Positions 43,114-54,370 of a stretch of 64,000 bases of DNA are shown one piece after another. Below the pieces are notes generated by a model, which saw only the letters and a list, made by a program, of their open reading frames with translations, searched no databases and was not told the DNA's origin. The stretch's first letter is position 1. Each line of letters begins with the position of its first letter. Source of the stretch: Blattamonas nauphoetae (taxonomy: Eukaryota > Preaxostyla > Oxymonadida); the NCBI GenBank assembly GCA_033064195.1, contig JARBJD010000202.1, positions 1 through 64,000 of the forward strand. Direction: 5' to 3'. The translations under genes and the position numbers were made by a program.

Positions 43114-46100
43114 ATGTTTGACAGTTTTACACTTATCATATTCTTGATTTTCTCGGTCCACTCAGACCAACCTATTTTGTCCATATCTTCATCACCCATT
43201 GAAACAATGATGGTAGTCGTTCACAAACAGACAAGAAAGCATTATTTAGCCCAGATTTTTCATTTTGAGTCAGAGATTGACCAGGAATTGTTTCAGAAGC
43301 AGAGGAGAAAGATCGAACATTATCAATCTCCATCGATTCTCGGATATAGCTACAGCAGTGATTCTGGCTGCATCATCACAGAAATAGGAATTGAGAAAGT
43401 TCCAACTCTGTCCATCAGATTCGAGATAGATTCCTCAAGCATCGATTCGAAAGTTTGATCTCTTCTCTCTTCCTCGCACGTCTCCTCATCTTTTATTCCA
43501 CTTCAGATTATCAAACGCATTATGGTTGATATCTCGTCGGCATTGAGGTGCATTCACAATCATGCAACATATCCAGAAGCTCATGGAAATGTGAACATGA
43601 CCAATATCTACCAATTCGAGGGCAATCTCTTTAAACTTAGTTTGATTTCAACAATTTGCATTTTTTGTTTTCTGTCTCGAAAAACTTGAAGGATATCCTG
43701 ATTTTTCGCATTCCCTGACAACTCCTGACCGCTACTCGACCATCTCGCTGCAACACATGTCTCCAGAGAGAATCAACGACCCAGAAATGAAAGCAACTCC
43801 AGAGGCAGATGTGTGGGCGTTGGGGGTTGTTCTATTTCAACTCTTATTTCACGAGCCTCTCTTCAACAGTGACACGAAAGAAGGACTGCAAGACGAGATA
43901 AGATCGTTCCAACCATCTCAACGACTTCAAAAGGAAGGAGATGAAGGTATTATGCAATTGTTGATCACAATGCTCGAACCAGTATGTTTGGTTTTGTCTG
44001 CTCTCTCACTTTCTCAGGAGAAGGAAAAACGGATCACAAGTTGTGATCTCTCAGACTGTTTCCAGAAAATATATGAGTCGATAAAGGAAGAGCCAAAGTC
44101 GAAGAAAGAAAGGAAGAAAGAAAGAGACCAGGTGAATGAAATAAAGAGAAAAAAGCGAGAAGAAGAAGAGAGAAAGAAGGAAGATGAGAGACAAAGAAAA
44201 GAAGAAGAAAAGAGGAGGAAGAAGGAAGAGGAGCACCAAAAAAAGTTGGAGAAAGAGAAAGACAAAATTCTCAAAGAAATATCGAAATTGAACGAAAAGA
44301 AGCAAAAAATCAAGGAGCAGCATACACTCGACGAACTGAATAAAAACCTGGAAACTCAGAAACAGAAATTGAACGGGCTTGTTGACAAGCTGTCCTCTCT
44401 CCATGCCCCACTCAACCAGGACTCCGTCAGCCTCGTGTCGTCCGATGTCGAGAATTCGGGAACTGCCACCCTGCGAACCACAGATCAGATCACACAACAC
44501 ACTGAACCGGTTGCCGAGTCAGGAAATGTGAAATCGCTCGATGACCACCCTAAACAAGCTCAACATGAACAAAGCCAATCAGTCTTCCTCCAATTCCAAC
44601 TTGAATTGAATCCAGAACAGGAGCAACAACCCACGCAACCAAAACAGCCGTCAATGCCTCAACCAACCAACTTCGGATCACGACCATCACACCCAAAACC
44701 GCTCAGCCGACCACCTCTGCCACGAGGACAAAGTCAGGGACAGACACCACTGAACCAAATGCCACACCAGCAGGTTGTTCCACTCCCAACTTTGATTCCA
44801 CCCAAACAAGAAGTCCCTCTTCCCGTCCTGGTTGACAAGTCGAAAATGCATTTTAAAGCTTTGAGTTGGGAGGAGGGAGGGGGGACGAAGACTTTGGTTG
44901 GGATGCAGAACAGGTCGATGTATTGTTATCTCAACTCGTCGCTGCAGGTGCTCCATCAGAACGAGATGGTGAGAGAGGTCTGGAGAGGCAAAGAGGAAGA
45001 GAATGTTCAGTGCTTGTTTTGTTGTTTTCATCGTTTTCTTCCATCACAACTCGTTCTGTGCCCTTCCTTCAGCTCTTCACCATTTCTGATGCCTCTCAAC
45101 AAATGCCGTTCTTGGGGCCTCTTTCAACCGTCTTCTCTTCTCTCTCTCGAGAATCCAATCCAATCGATCCTGTTCCATTTGGGGATGCATTCACAACAGA
45201 CTACTTCACTGCCAAACACATGAACGATGCTCAGCACTTCATGTCTCTTCTTCTGTCACGGACACGTGATGCGTGGAAGGTTTGAGAGCTCAAAACATCA
45301 CACTCACTCATCCATTATCTCCTTCTTCAATCTTCTCCTTCTCCCCTCTTCTCCATGTTCCCTTTCATCTTCCGCACTATTTTTCTCTTCAGAACACACC
45401 TTTCCGTTCAGCCATCTCGTCTGTCTTCGGCTTTGGGGTTATTCGACACACTCTCGTTGTTCATCCAGGGCGTCCAGGGAAGCCGCAACATGGAGTCTTC
45501 CGTGAGAAGGCGTTCTCTTTGCGAATGCCGATACAGTCGGGGTCACTGGAGACAGAAATCGAAAAGATGGCTGAAGAAGGACAGAAACTGGCAGACAATG
45601 ACTGTCACAGTCGAGTTTGTTCAACATTTCTTGTTTTGTCATTCTGCCCTACTTCGCTGATCTCTTCATCTCTTCTTCATTCTGATCTGAATCTCTCCCT
45701 CTTTCCTCTCCTCATCTCAGAACCAGATATTCTCCCTTCCTCCTGTCGTTCTTGTGGATCTGCTTCGCTGGAAGACTGAGAATGGATTCCTCAAAAAGAA
45801 CAACGCACGATTCACATTCCCAACCGAAATCGATCTCACCTCCCTCATCTCTCCAATCTCCCTCCACGACACAGTTCTTCTCCACCAAAAGAACCTTCAG
45901 GCTCAAAAACGGAAAAATGAAATGGGAACCGAAAATCAATGTCAGAAGCCAGAAAAGGACGGAAAAATGATGGAATTGCTCCAATCGATAGCAGAACGAC
46001 GAAAATCGATGAAAGTGAGCACAACCTGCAACATGGGGCGCTTCGACGAGAAAGACGAACAAGAAAGGCATCTCGCGGAGAAGAGGGCGGGACCGTATTA

Positions 46101-47529
46101 TTCACAGCAGTTCGTTTATTCGTTGAAAGGAGTTGTGGTTCACTCAGGAACGATGAGTGGGGGACACTACATCAGCTTTGTTCGAGTGGGAGAGGAGGAG
46201 AAGAGATGGGTGAGATGCGACGATGAAACACTGTCCTTTGTGTCGGAAGAAGAGATGATGTTGACGAGTGAAGGAACAACCAAGGACGGAAGAGAACGAA
46301 GCACAACAGCGATGATTCTGATGTTCGAACAGAAGACACCACTCAATAAGTCGACTACTGAAGATGGAATAGCGACAACAAGAAAAGACGACCCGAACGT
46401 TTCACAGAAAGACAAAGAGACGAATGTGAAGAGTCAGAGAAAGGGGATCGTAAGTGCAGTAGAACCTGCGGATATGGAAAGACAACAGGAAGAGATGCGC
46501 CTGCATCAGGATGAGCCGAGAAAGAAGGAAAAAGAAGAAGAACGACGAAGAGAACAAAAGCAGAAAGAGGAAGATAAAGCGAATGATACATCTTCCTCGC
46601 ACACAAGAGCGAATGATACATCTTCCTCGCACACAAGAGCGAATGATCCATCTTCCTCGCACACAAGAGCGAATGATACATCTTCCTCGCACACAAGAGC
46701 GAATGATACATCTTCCTCGCACACAAGAGCGAATGATCCATCATCCTCGCACACAAGAGCGAATGATACATCTTCCTCGCACACAAGAGCGAATGATACA
46801 TCTTCCTCGCACACAAGAGCGAATGATACATCTTCCTCGCACACAAGAGCGAATGATCCATCTTCCTCGCACACAAGAGCGAATGATACATCTTCCTCGC
46901 ACACAAGAGCGAATGATACATCTTCCTCGCACACAAGAGCGAATGATCCATCTTCCTCGCACACAAGAGCGAATGATCCATCTTCCTCGCACACAAGAGC
47001 GAATGATACATCTTCCTCGCACACAAGAGCGAATGATACATCTTCCTCGCACACAAGAGCGAATGATACATCTTCCTCGCACACAAGAGCGAATGATCCA
47101 TCTTCCTCGCACACAAGAGCGAATGATACATCTTCCTCGCACACAAGAGCGAATGATACATCTTCCTCGCACACAAGAGCGAATGATACATCTTCCTCGC
47201 ACACAAAAGCGAATGATCCATCATCCTCGCACACAAGAGCGAATGATACATCTTCCTCGCACACAAGAGCGAATGATACATCTTCCTCGCACACAAGAGC
47301 GAATGATCCATCTTCCTCGCACACAAGAGCGAATGATACATCTTCCTCGCACACAAGAGCGAATGATCCATCATCCTCGCACACAAAAGCGAATGATCCA
47401 TCATCCTCGCACACAAGTGCGAAACCCAAATCTCACCGGAGGAACAACGACGGGAAGAGACAGCGTAGTCAAACCAAATTATCGAACCCACGGGGCAAAA
47501 CCAAAAGCGGAAGTAGAGATACCGATTAA
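43114..47529 (+). CDS. Pseudokinase fused to a ubiquitin-specific protease, eight exons
   Basis: Exons are 43114-43123, 43166-43452, 43507-43639, 43692-43981, 44018-45004, 45073-45279, 45393-45614 and 45721-47529, giving 1,314 residues with all phases consistent. Residues 10-280 are a protein-kinase fold: MMVVVHKQTRKHYLAQIF in place of the VAIK strand, HGNVNMTNIY in place of HRDLKxxN, no DFG, then MSPERI and ADVWALGVVLFQLLF as in the kinase C-lobe. Key catalytic residues are missing, so it is probably inactive. A Lys/Glu coiled coil and a Gln/Pro linker follow. The USP domain begins VGMQNRSMYCYLNSSLQVL (catalytic Cys box) and ends GTMSGGHYISFVRV with WVRCDDE (His/Asp box). The C-terminus is a 28-fold decapeptide repeat. 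Likely a deubiquitinase directed by its kinase-like domain (inference). Confidence 0.82.
46579..47418 (+). repeat. 28 tandem 30-bp units encoding ANDTSSSHTR/ANDPSSSHTR
   Basis: Exactly 840 bp of 30-bp units within the last exon of the pseudokinase-USP gene. Units differ almost only at one base (ACA or CCA, so Thr or Pro), with a few TCA/TCT and AGA/AAA changes. Length is preserved in every unit, unlike the array at 1-4838. All plus-strand frames and several minus-strand frames stay open through the array, which creates long shadow ORFs that should not be annotated. Confidence 0.98.
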
Positions 47530-47998
47530 AAAGGGTCCTCATGTCAAAAGAAGCCGCAATCACTGATTCAATCAACGAAACCAGTCTTTTGATCACAGAT
47601 CCACAACTTCTACTGGAATCGCGAAAGGACAGGTCACCTCATGATTCTCTTCTGAAGATCGCCTGTTTCCTGTCTAAGCTTCTTGTTTCACTCTTATCTT
47701 GTTCATTTCGTGTTTTTCATGCGTTTTCCAAGTATTCACTTTCAAAACGTAAGAGCATGCCATCTGATTAAAAAAGGCAATATCGTTGTTTCACTTAAAC
47801 CTCACAGGCTTTTGAAGAAAAGGAAGTGTTTTTAAGTGTGAGATAGAGGAATTAATTGTGGTCCGATCGAGGCTTTGATTTGTTTCAGCACTTCAAAAAG
47901 ATCAGAATTGCTCAATTATTTTTAATTATTCTCAAATCGTCAGTCTTTTTAAGAAAATGAGAGAATCTTCATTGTTAGGACAAAAAAGAGCGTTTAGT
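47530..47998. other. 3' flank, no supported gene
   Basis: AT-rich sequence after the pseudokinase-USP stop. A 76-codon frame begins at 47541 but overlaps the likely 3' UTR and has no recognisable features. Confidence 0.5.
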
Positions 47999-48227
47999 AT
48001 GTCGGAATGTCGATTGAAGAGAGATGAGGAAAAAAATGTTTCACACATTTTTGTCTCACTTTCTACAGGATCGCGGCGAGGAGTGGAGATGGCTCATTTT
48101 CTGCACAGGAACATCCTCGTCTCATCCCATCTCCTCATCCACAGATGGTATTTTTGCTATTGTCACTTCCATGAGATCAACCTCTGGAAATCGATCGAAA
48201 ATTCTTTATGTTTGTCTCTTTAGTTGA
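47999..48227 (+). CDS. Possible small two-exon gene
   Basis: The ATG at 47999 (MSECRLKRDEEKN), donor GTTTCA at 48038, a 31-nt intron and an exon 48069-48227 reading DRGEEWRWLIFCTGT onward give 65 residues. Phase and intron size agree with neighbouring genes. The product is unknown, and it may be the 5' part of a longer gene that includes the exons after 48800. Confidence 0.3.
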
Positions 48228-48341
48228 TTCTTTTTCTTCTCTATTTCCACAAATTGTCATCTTTCATTGATGTGAAGTGTTTAGGTTAAAATGAGAAAAA
48301 GTCGTTTGTCCATTCACGCCAGCCACAGATGACGAAAACTT

Positions 48342-48388
48342 TTGTCCGTGACTGCTGAAAAACAGATCTGGTGAATAGTCACGGACAA
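48342..48388. repeat. Perfect 12-bp inverted repeat with 23-nt loop
   Basis: TTGTCCGTGACT at 48342-48353 pairs with AGTCACGGACAA at 48377-48388. It could form a stem-loop in RNA or mark a protein-binding palindrome. No surrounding TIR or coding context explains it. Confidence 0.6.
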
Positions 48389-48799
48389 CAGTTTGTAGTC
48401 ACCATTGACTGCATTTCAGAACAGATGATTTTTCCTATTTTGTTAATGAACACTTCATTCCAGTCTGAATCACCATGCCTTCAAATCTGTAGACCATTTT
48501 GGGCCCTGTAGCCTCATACAGCAAAACACACAAAACCACCGTGACCTTTTCGACGTCACATCTCCACAACCAATCATCCGTTTTCAACCAGAGAATGTAC
48601 ATTTGATTTGTAAAGTCCTCATAAAACAGTTTTAATGAAAAAAGTTGAGAAATAAAGTCTCTGTGAATGTTTTCGAGAGATAATGAATTTTTCAACTTTT
48701 TTCCAGATTCCACTCCTTTTTTCCCATTTTTTCTAAACTGTTCGGATCATCAAAAATAGTACAGTCTGTTTCACAAAGAAGTGAAATTGTTTCAAAAAG

Positions 48800-49554
48800 A
48801 TGGAGGATCAACCTGATACCCTCACCCACAATACTGTTTCTCACGTACGGAACCGTATTGACACCAGCCTTCTCTCTCAATTTCGAGTGCATACATGGAC
48901 AAATGGGTGAGAATTGTTGAAGTCAGAAACAAGTTCGAATTCACAATTTCGAATCTTGTCTCATCACACAGCAGAGATAGTCATTGTCTTTTCTCAATGA
49001 TTTGTTGGAGACACCATTCAACGTCATTCTTGTGAAACCAGACCAGAGACAGGCACGAGGGACTCGTCTCATTTTTCGATTCGAGTCCTCGAACGATTTT
49101 TTGATGTCAAAAATTCTGGCCCATATCGTGACATGAAAGGTGGTATATCTTCAGTGCAGATAGAGAAACACACCTTTTGTCGAGATTGTCTGACCTTTCT
49201 TCTCTTTCACTTTTTACTCTCATTATTCATCTCTTTCTCAGACAGGCATGGATCCTTCATTATAGTAAGAAGTTACTTTGTGGACTGCTTTCTTATCATT
49301 CAGTATCATTGTCTCTCCTTCTAGGTGCCATTTCGAATGTTTTTCTCCCTATTAGTGTCCCAACTGCAACTTTACACCAAAATATTCAGCTCTTTTTTCT
49401 CATGACAGAAGTGCACATAGTGTGGATTCAAGGTGGAGTGGAGTATCTGGGTTGTGATGATGGGATTGGATCGACGGGACAAAATTGTGTCACAGAGAGA
49501 TCGGAGCAGGCACAAACAATCTCCCTGTGTGACATCCAATTTGTCAGTAGATAA
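48800..49554 (+). CDS. Probable multi-exon gene, unknown function
   Basis: Coding-like blocks on the plus strand are: 48800-48903 (MEDQPDTLTHNTVSHVRN), about 48996-49132 (ending in SSNDFLMSKILAHIVT, after PFNVILVKPDQRQARGTRL), about 49136-49190 (SSVQIEKHTFCRD) joined through a GTCTGA intron to RHGSFII, then VPFRMFFSLLVSQLQLY, and a last block after a CATGACAG acceptor (about 49408-49554, VHIVWIQGGVEYLGCDDG) ending at a TAA. Splice sites for 49190-49325 are in phase; the others are not settled. No family is recognised. The gene ends 190 bp before a TA-flanked transposon. Confidence 0.4.
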
Positions 49555-49741
49555 TCAGATATCTTCCTTTCTTCTCCAAGTTCAGAATTCGAAATTTTTA
49601 CTTTAAAAAACTGTGCGGTACATGCAAAATGCAGAGCAGTATTGTTGAGTCTTTGAAAACTGATTTTATCGCACTGCGGAGAGTATATTCCTTGTCTGTG
49701 ATGACGACTTTGGGTTTGACACTCATATATCACTGAAGCTA

Positions 49742-50750
49742 CAGTCTGAATAGTTCAACATCACAGGAAAATAATTCAACATCGAACATATGTGTTCAAC
49801 ATCGAACAAAATTGTTCAACATCGAACAAAATATATCAACATCGAAAACAAATAATTCAACATCGAATAAGAAATTCGTATCACGATCAAAAGCACCAGA
49901 GCATTCAAACAAATATGTGTACACGTTTAATATAAGTGAATTACGAATAGAAACGAAGAAACCGACATTTTTTTTGTTGTTTTGAGATTCGATCGAAGAT
50001 AGAATGCACTTTTCACACTTTTCCATTCATCATTGTCGACAACAATTGTTTTCACATTTTTGATTTTCCCAAACGCGGTCTTCAGACCGAAACGGTCCGT
50101 TTGACTCAGATTTTCACCGCCTCTGTCATCCATAACATCATTCATCTCCATTCACTGCAGTTCATGATCGTGACCACGGCTATCAGACCCGATTATGCGT
50201 CGGAACTTAAGAAATGACCACCTTCCAAATTGGGTGTGTCAATTAAAACTTCCAACTTCATATTTTTTGATGTCTTTGCCATGGATGATCGTGTCATAGA
50301 AAGTTGAGCAGTTGTGAGATTCAACGCATGGACATGTGGCAACAGAGTGAAGAAAGAGACGTTCCGATCAACGAAGGTTCTCATCGACCATGATTGAATG
50401 ATTTGAATTGTCCCTGTTGATCGAGGGACGATATCTTCGATCGAATCCAGTTCGACTCTTGTGTCAGAACATATTCAATTCTGGCTTTATGGCACACAAA
50501 TAAAGGAGAGGCTTTTTTTTGTTCGATGTTGAATTATCCGTTTTCGATGTTGAATTATTTTGTTCGATGTTGAACTATTCCGTTGCGATGTTGAACTATT
50601 TTGTTCGATGTTGAATTATTCCGTTGCGATGTTGAATTTTTATGTTCGATGTTGAATTATTTGGTTTCGATGTTGAACAATTTTGTTCGATGTTGAATAA
50701 TTTTGTTCGATGTTGAATTATTTTCCTGCGATGTTGAACTATTCAGACTG
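49742..50750. mobile_element. 1,009-bp TA-flanked miniature transposon with subterminal repeat arrays (Tc1/mariner-type target site)
   Basis: The ends are inverted copies starting CAGTCTGAATAGTTCAACAT, flanked by TA on both sides (49740-49741 and 50751-50752), the Tc1/mariner signature. Inside each end is an array of TTCAACATCGAA (left, to about 49867) or its complement TTCGATGTTGAA (right, about 50520-50735), with roughly six and eleven copies. The centre (about 49880-50515) has only short frames and no DDE/D transposase motif, so it is non-autonomous. The foldback arrays would let the two ends form a long imperfect hairpin. Confidence 0.82.
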
Positions 50751-50752
50751 TA

Positions 50753-51800
50753 TGTCAGGACAAGTTTGAATGTCGTTCTGGTCTCTTGACTGATAAAAGA
50801 AAAAGCAATCGATATTGTCTGACAGGTTCGTGACACGGCCACGACTTGGTGAAGATGAAAATCATTCATGTTTGTTTTTATGCCTTGTTCGCAAAAGGTG
50901 ATGTGAATAATAAATAAGAACAGTGAAGAACAGGGGAATTAGGATAACAGTGAATAACTGCTGAATAATGAGATGAATGATGAAAAGAAGGATACGTGAA
51001 GATTGAACAAGTAGAGTGACAGGAGAAGAATGAAGAGCATGAGAAATGAGAGAAGATGAAACTAATGTGGGTAGAAAAGTAATTCAAAAAGAGTGAAGAG
51101 ACTGTAGAGGCGAACTCAACTCTGTCTCCTCCTGTCACTCCACTGCCTCTTTCTCAAACACATTCATCTCCGTTTTATCCACACCCATCTTCTGAGTAAA
51201 ACGTACTAGAATTCTAAATTTCTATGTTTTTCAATTGTTTGTTCTTTTTAGTCTGTGAGTGTTTTGTGAAAAACAGAGAGTTACCCTGTTTAAAAGCTGG
51301 TCGACGTCGAGTGGGATTCCGAGGCCTCCCACAGATTCTGTCGAATCGGGAGCATTAATAGTGATTTGTCCACTCCTCGACGTTGAAACCAACAGCCTCT
51401 GTCTCGCCAAGTGAGAGCAAGGAAATTATGAATTCATTCTCCATGAGAACTAGTAGAGTCGTGGATAAGAGGTGTCGCTAGGTCGTCAGGCCAAAGTTCT
51501 GTTCAAATTTCGGCAATCTTCTTGCCGTAGGTACTGATGGTTGAGTCAGGTTGATTGTTGTCTTCTTTTTTATTTTTGAGAGATTGTGATGGGAATTGGA
51601 ACAATCAACAGAGTGACAAAAAAGGATTGGGATTGATTCGGAGTCAGGGAGGAATGATCTAAAACGAAGACAAGTCAGTTCATGGTGGGTTCATGAATAT
51701 AGACGCCTTTCTGACGGTACAAATAGTAGTCTGGAACCACACCGAAATCAAACGGAATCACCTCACATTAATCCACCAATCAAGACTCCTCACTCTACTC
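50753..51800. other. Gene-poor stretch
   Basis: AT-rich sequence with only short, unconvincing frames. At about 51299-51408, GTCGACGTCGAGTGG and CCACTCCTCGACGTTGA form an imperfect inverted repeat about 80 bp apart; it could be a structured RNA or chance. An acceptor-like pyrimidine tract ending TTTTAG at about 51818 leads into the next ORF. Confidence 0.45.
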
Positions 51801-51953
51801 CACTTTTTTCCATTTTAGAGAAAAGTGGACACTAATCATTCACCACATACAAGGATTGAATTCTGCATTCATCGCCATTCAATCGATTATCTCAACACAT
51901 TCTTCCAAAAACATCGTAAAACGTTCTCGACACACAGTGATCAATTGAAAGAA

Positions 51954-52355
51954 ATGTTCTCCGGTGTCTGCTCGCTCTGCGACCAGCCAGTGGTGGCTCG
52001 CTCGATCAGCAAGACGGGGATCTTCTTCCAGATTGTGAATGGTCTCTTGATCGGTTCTGAAGTCCACTGGTCGATGTATCAATTACTCGATCTGCTCAAC
52101 CACATTTTCAGTGAGGAAGTCTCTCGTGAAACAAAGCGGATGCTGAGAAGAGGAGGGTTTCCGACGATTGGAGAGGAAGGGCTGGAGGACACGCTTGAGT
52201 TCATGCTGTTGATGAAAGCTGTCTCACACCATCCTGGATTGATCAAGAATCAAACCCAACGTATCCTGATATACTTTGGGGTGACTTTTTACATGAGAAT
52301 TTCTGATATTGAGCGTCGATTCCGTCGCTTCTTTGCTGATCCATGGTTCGGCTAG
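51954..52355 (+). CDS. Hypothetical protein, probably the last exon of a spliced gene
   Basis: The frame is open from an acceptor-like site near 51818 to a TAG at 52355 (about 177 codons), and the first ATG in frame is at 51954. It encodes an alpha-helical product with CSLCDQPVVARSISKTG, whose paired Cys suggests half of a metal-binding knuckle, then LLDLLNHIFSEEVSRETKRM. No family is recognised. Upstream exons are not identified. Confidence 0.45.
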   Translation: MFSGVCSLCDQPVVARSISKTGIFFQIVNGLLIGSEVHWSMYQLLDLLNHIFSEEVSRETKRMLRRGGFPTIGEEGLEDTLEFMLLMKAVSHHPGLIKNQTQRILIYFGVTFYMRISDIERRFRRFFADPWFG

Positions 52356-52500
52356 GGGTGAAGTCAGCACTGATGTGATTGAATGTGATTTTCATTTCAT
52401 CGATTAGTCTCATCTCACAGAACGAGCCATTTCACTAAAATGAGTGAAAAACGATAATCCGCGCTCTTCTCAGTCTGGAACAGTAGTGGGCCAACTGATA

Positions 52501-53088
52501 GTGGCGTCACCAATTAGTTCCATGTCAACAATTCGTGCTTTTTTCTGGAATTATCACTTTTGGTCAAACTAAGAAAAAAATAAAAGATTAGAATTTTCTT
52601 CCCACTGGATCCCGAGAAAACCTCACAATAGCTCATTTTAACCACTTTTTTCATGTGTTCTCGTCATATCTTCACAATCTGTGAACCGATTTTGATTGTA
52701 GTTTCCTCTAAAACGTTTGATTGGTGAAATGAACATTTTGAAAAAAAAGGAAAAAAAAACAATGGGAATCTGGGAAGATATGAAAAAAAGCTGTTTTTCG
52801 CCCAGAAAAATTTCGTGGGAAAAAAAGGTTATTTTTTTGAGTGTCTTTTATCGATATGTTGACGAAAAAAATGCTTTTTCTTCGGTCTCAAACGGATGTC
52901 TGGGAATGGAAAAATGATCATCAAAAGTTTGGAAAATGTGTGGCGTTTCGCTGTATAACGTATTTTGTGGTTTTCTCGGGATCCAGTTGGAGGAAAATTC
53001 TAAACTTATTTTTGTCTTAGTTTGACCAAAAGTGATAATTCCAGAAAAAAGCACGAATTGTTGACATGGAACTAATTGGTGACGCCAC
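52501..53088. mobile_element. 588-bp TA-flanked MITE with about 125-bp terminal inverted repeats
   Basis: It starts GTGGCGTCACCAATTAG and ends with the complement, with TA at 52499-52500 and 53089-53090. The inverted repeats match with few differences through GGATCCCGAGAAAACC, about 125 bp in. There is no coding capacity. The TA duplication suggests Tc1/mariner-type mobilisation by a transposase encoded elsewhere. The interior belongs to the repeat family seen at 53115-54370. Confidence 0.85.
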
Positions 53089-53114
53089 TATAAGAAAAAA
53101 ATAAAATTTTTGAA

Positions 53115-54370
53115 TGAGATCCCGGCGTAATTCCGAGAAATCCTCAAAATTTATCGTTTTGCTGTAATTTTTCATATATTCTCGTCATTTCTGTACAACC
53201 TGTGAACCAATTTTGATTAAATTTTACACAGAAACGTTGTTTGGTGCAATAATTATTTTGAAAAAAATTACTACAAAAGATAGTGGGAATCTGGGAAAAT
53301 GTGATAAAACGCTGTTTTTCGCCCAGAAAGATTACTTTTTTTTGATTTTTGTTGAGTGTCTTTGATCGAAATATTTACGATAAAAACGCTTTTCTTCGGT
53401 CTAAAACGGACGTCTGGTCGTAGAGAAATGACACCAAAAAGTTTCAAAAAATGTGTGTATTCTCTTATAGGACGACATGAGGCACTGAATCCACTTGTAC
53501 TCCCATGCGATCCCGAGAAACCCTCAAAATGTCTGAAAATTTTCGACAACCCACAAATCACAATAGATGGTTTCACTTTTTTTTATTGAATAAATGTGTC
53601 ATGAACCCGAACTTTTCATATATCCGTAACACGGGGCTTGATTATTATATATTGGTCAAACCAAGAACAATAACAATTGGTTCCGCGCCGAAACGCCTGT
53701 GTCGGGAGAAAACCTCAAAATATCACCTCTTGCCCGAAGCACATTAATATAATTGCGGCAATATCTCAACAACCAATGAATCGATTTCGATGCAATCGGA
53801 ACTCCATTCGTTATCTGCATGAGCGTTGTTTCCAGGAGTTCGTCGTCGATGTCCGGAGTGGTTGCTTTCTGAAAGAGCACTTCAATGACTCTCGACTCCG
53901 CAGATGTCAGGATAGAATAGTTCCTCCAGAACAGAATTTGGTTCACCATACTAACGATTATCGGTGTCAAGTCTGAGATTCCTGATGCCTACGGAGGCAA
54001 CTAAGAGTTCGTTCGACGTCGCGATTCCAAGAAAACCTCAAAATACCCCCTATTGCCAGATGACAAAATAGTTTTGGCAATATCTCAACAACCAATGTAC
54101 CGATTTGGATGAAATTTTGCACCGAAACGTTTTTTTGATGAAACGAACATTTTGACAAAAAGAAGGAGAAAAAATTCTTGATATTTGGGAAAAGGGAAAA
54201 AACCTCTATTTTTCTCGACCAAAAATGCTTTGAAAAAAAGCGGTTTATTGTTTAAGCTGCTGTTGTCGAGATCTTTACGATAACAATGCATTTTATTTTA
54301 TTCAAAACTAACCGCTTGTTGTTGAGAAACGAGTGGAAAAAGTTGAGAATTCTGTGTGCATTTCTGGCTT
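53115..54370 (+). repeat. Cluster of decayed repeats related to the interior of the 588-bp MITE
   Basis: Segments beginning near 53123, 53507, 53693 and 54022 each open with a variant of GATCCCGAGAAAACCTCAAA. They continue with shared landmarks in the same order and orientation: a CAACCTGTGAACCAATTTTG-like line, GGGAATCTGGGA, GCTGTTTTTCGCCCAGAA, then TTCGGTCT and AAACGGA. Lengths vary from about 60 to 450 bp and divergence is much greater than between the MITE ends. They look like old head-to-tail copies or relatives of the same element. The frames inside them are probably not genes. Confidence 0.7.

Noticed and set aside
46579-47418. CRISPR-like direct repeats
   Set aside because: Units abut with no spacers, lie inside a eukaryotic coding exon and encode a regular peptide repeat.
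46355-47596. Long frames on both strands through the 30-bp array (for example minus-strand units of the type MYHSLLCARK)
   Set aside because: A stop-free unit whose length is a multiple of three keeps several frames open automatically; only the USP frame continues into conserved domains.
51299-51410. tRNA or snRNA candidate around the imperfect inverted repeat
   Set aside because: No tRNA cloverleaf boxes, no snRNA core motif and no Pol III promoter could be recognised; noted only as an inverted repeat.
53656-53976. Frames of about 100 codons on both strands within the decayed repeats
   Set aside because: They overlap each other and the repeat landmarks, with no start context or known domain.
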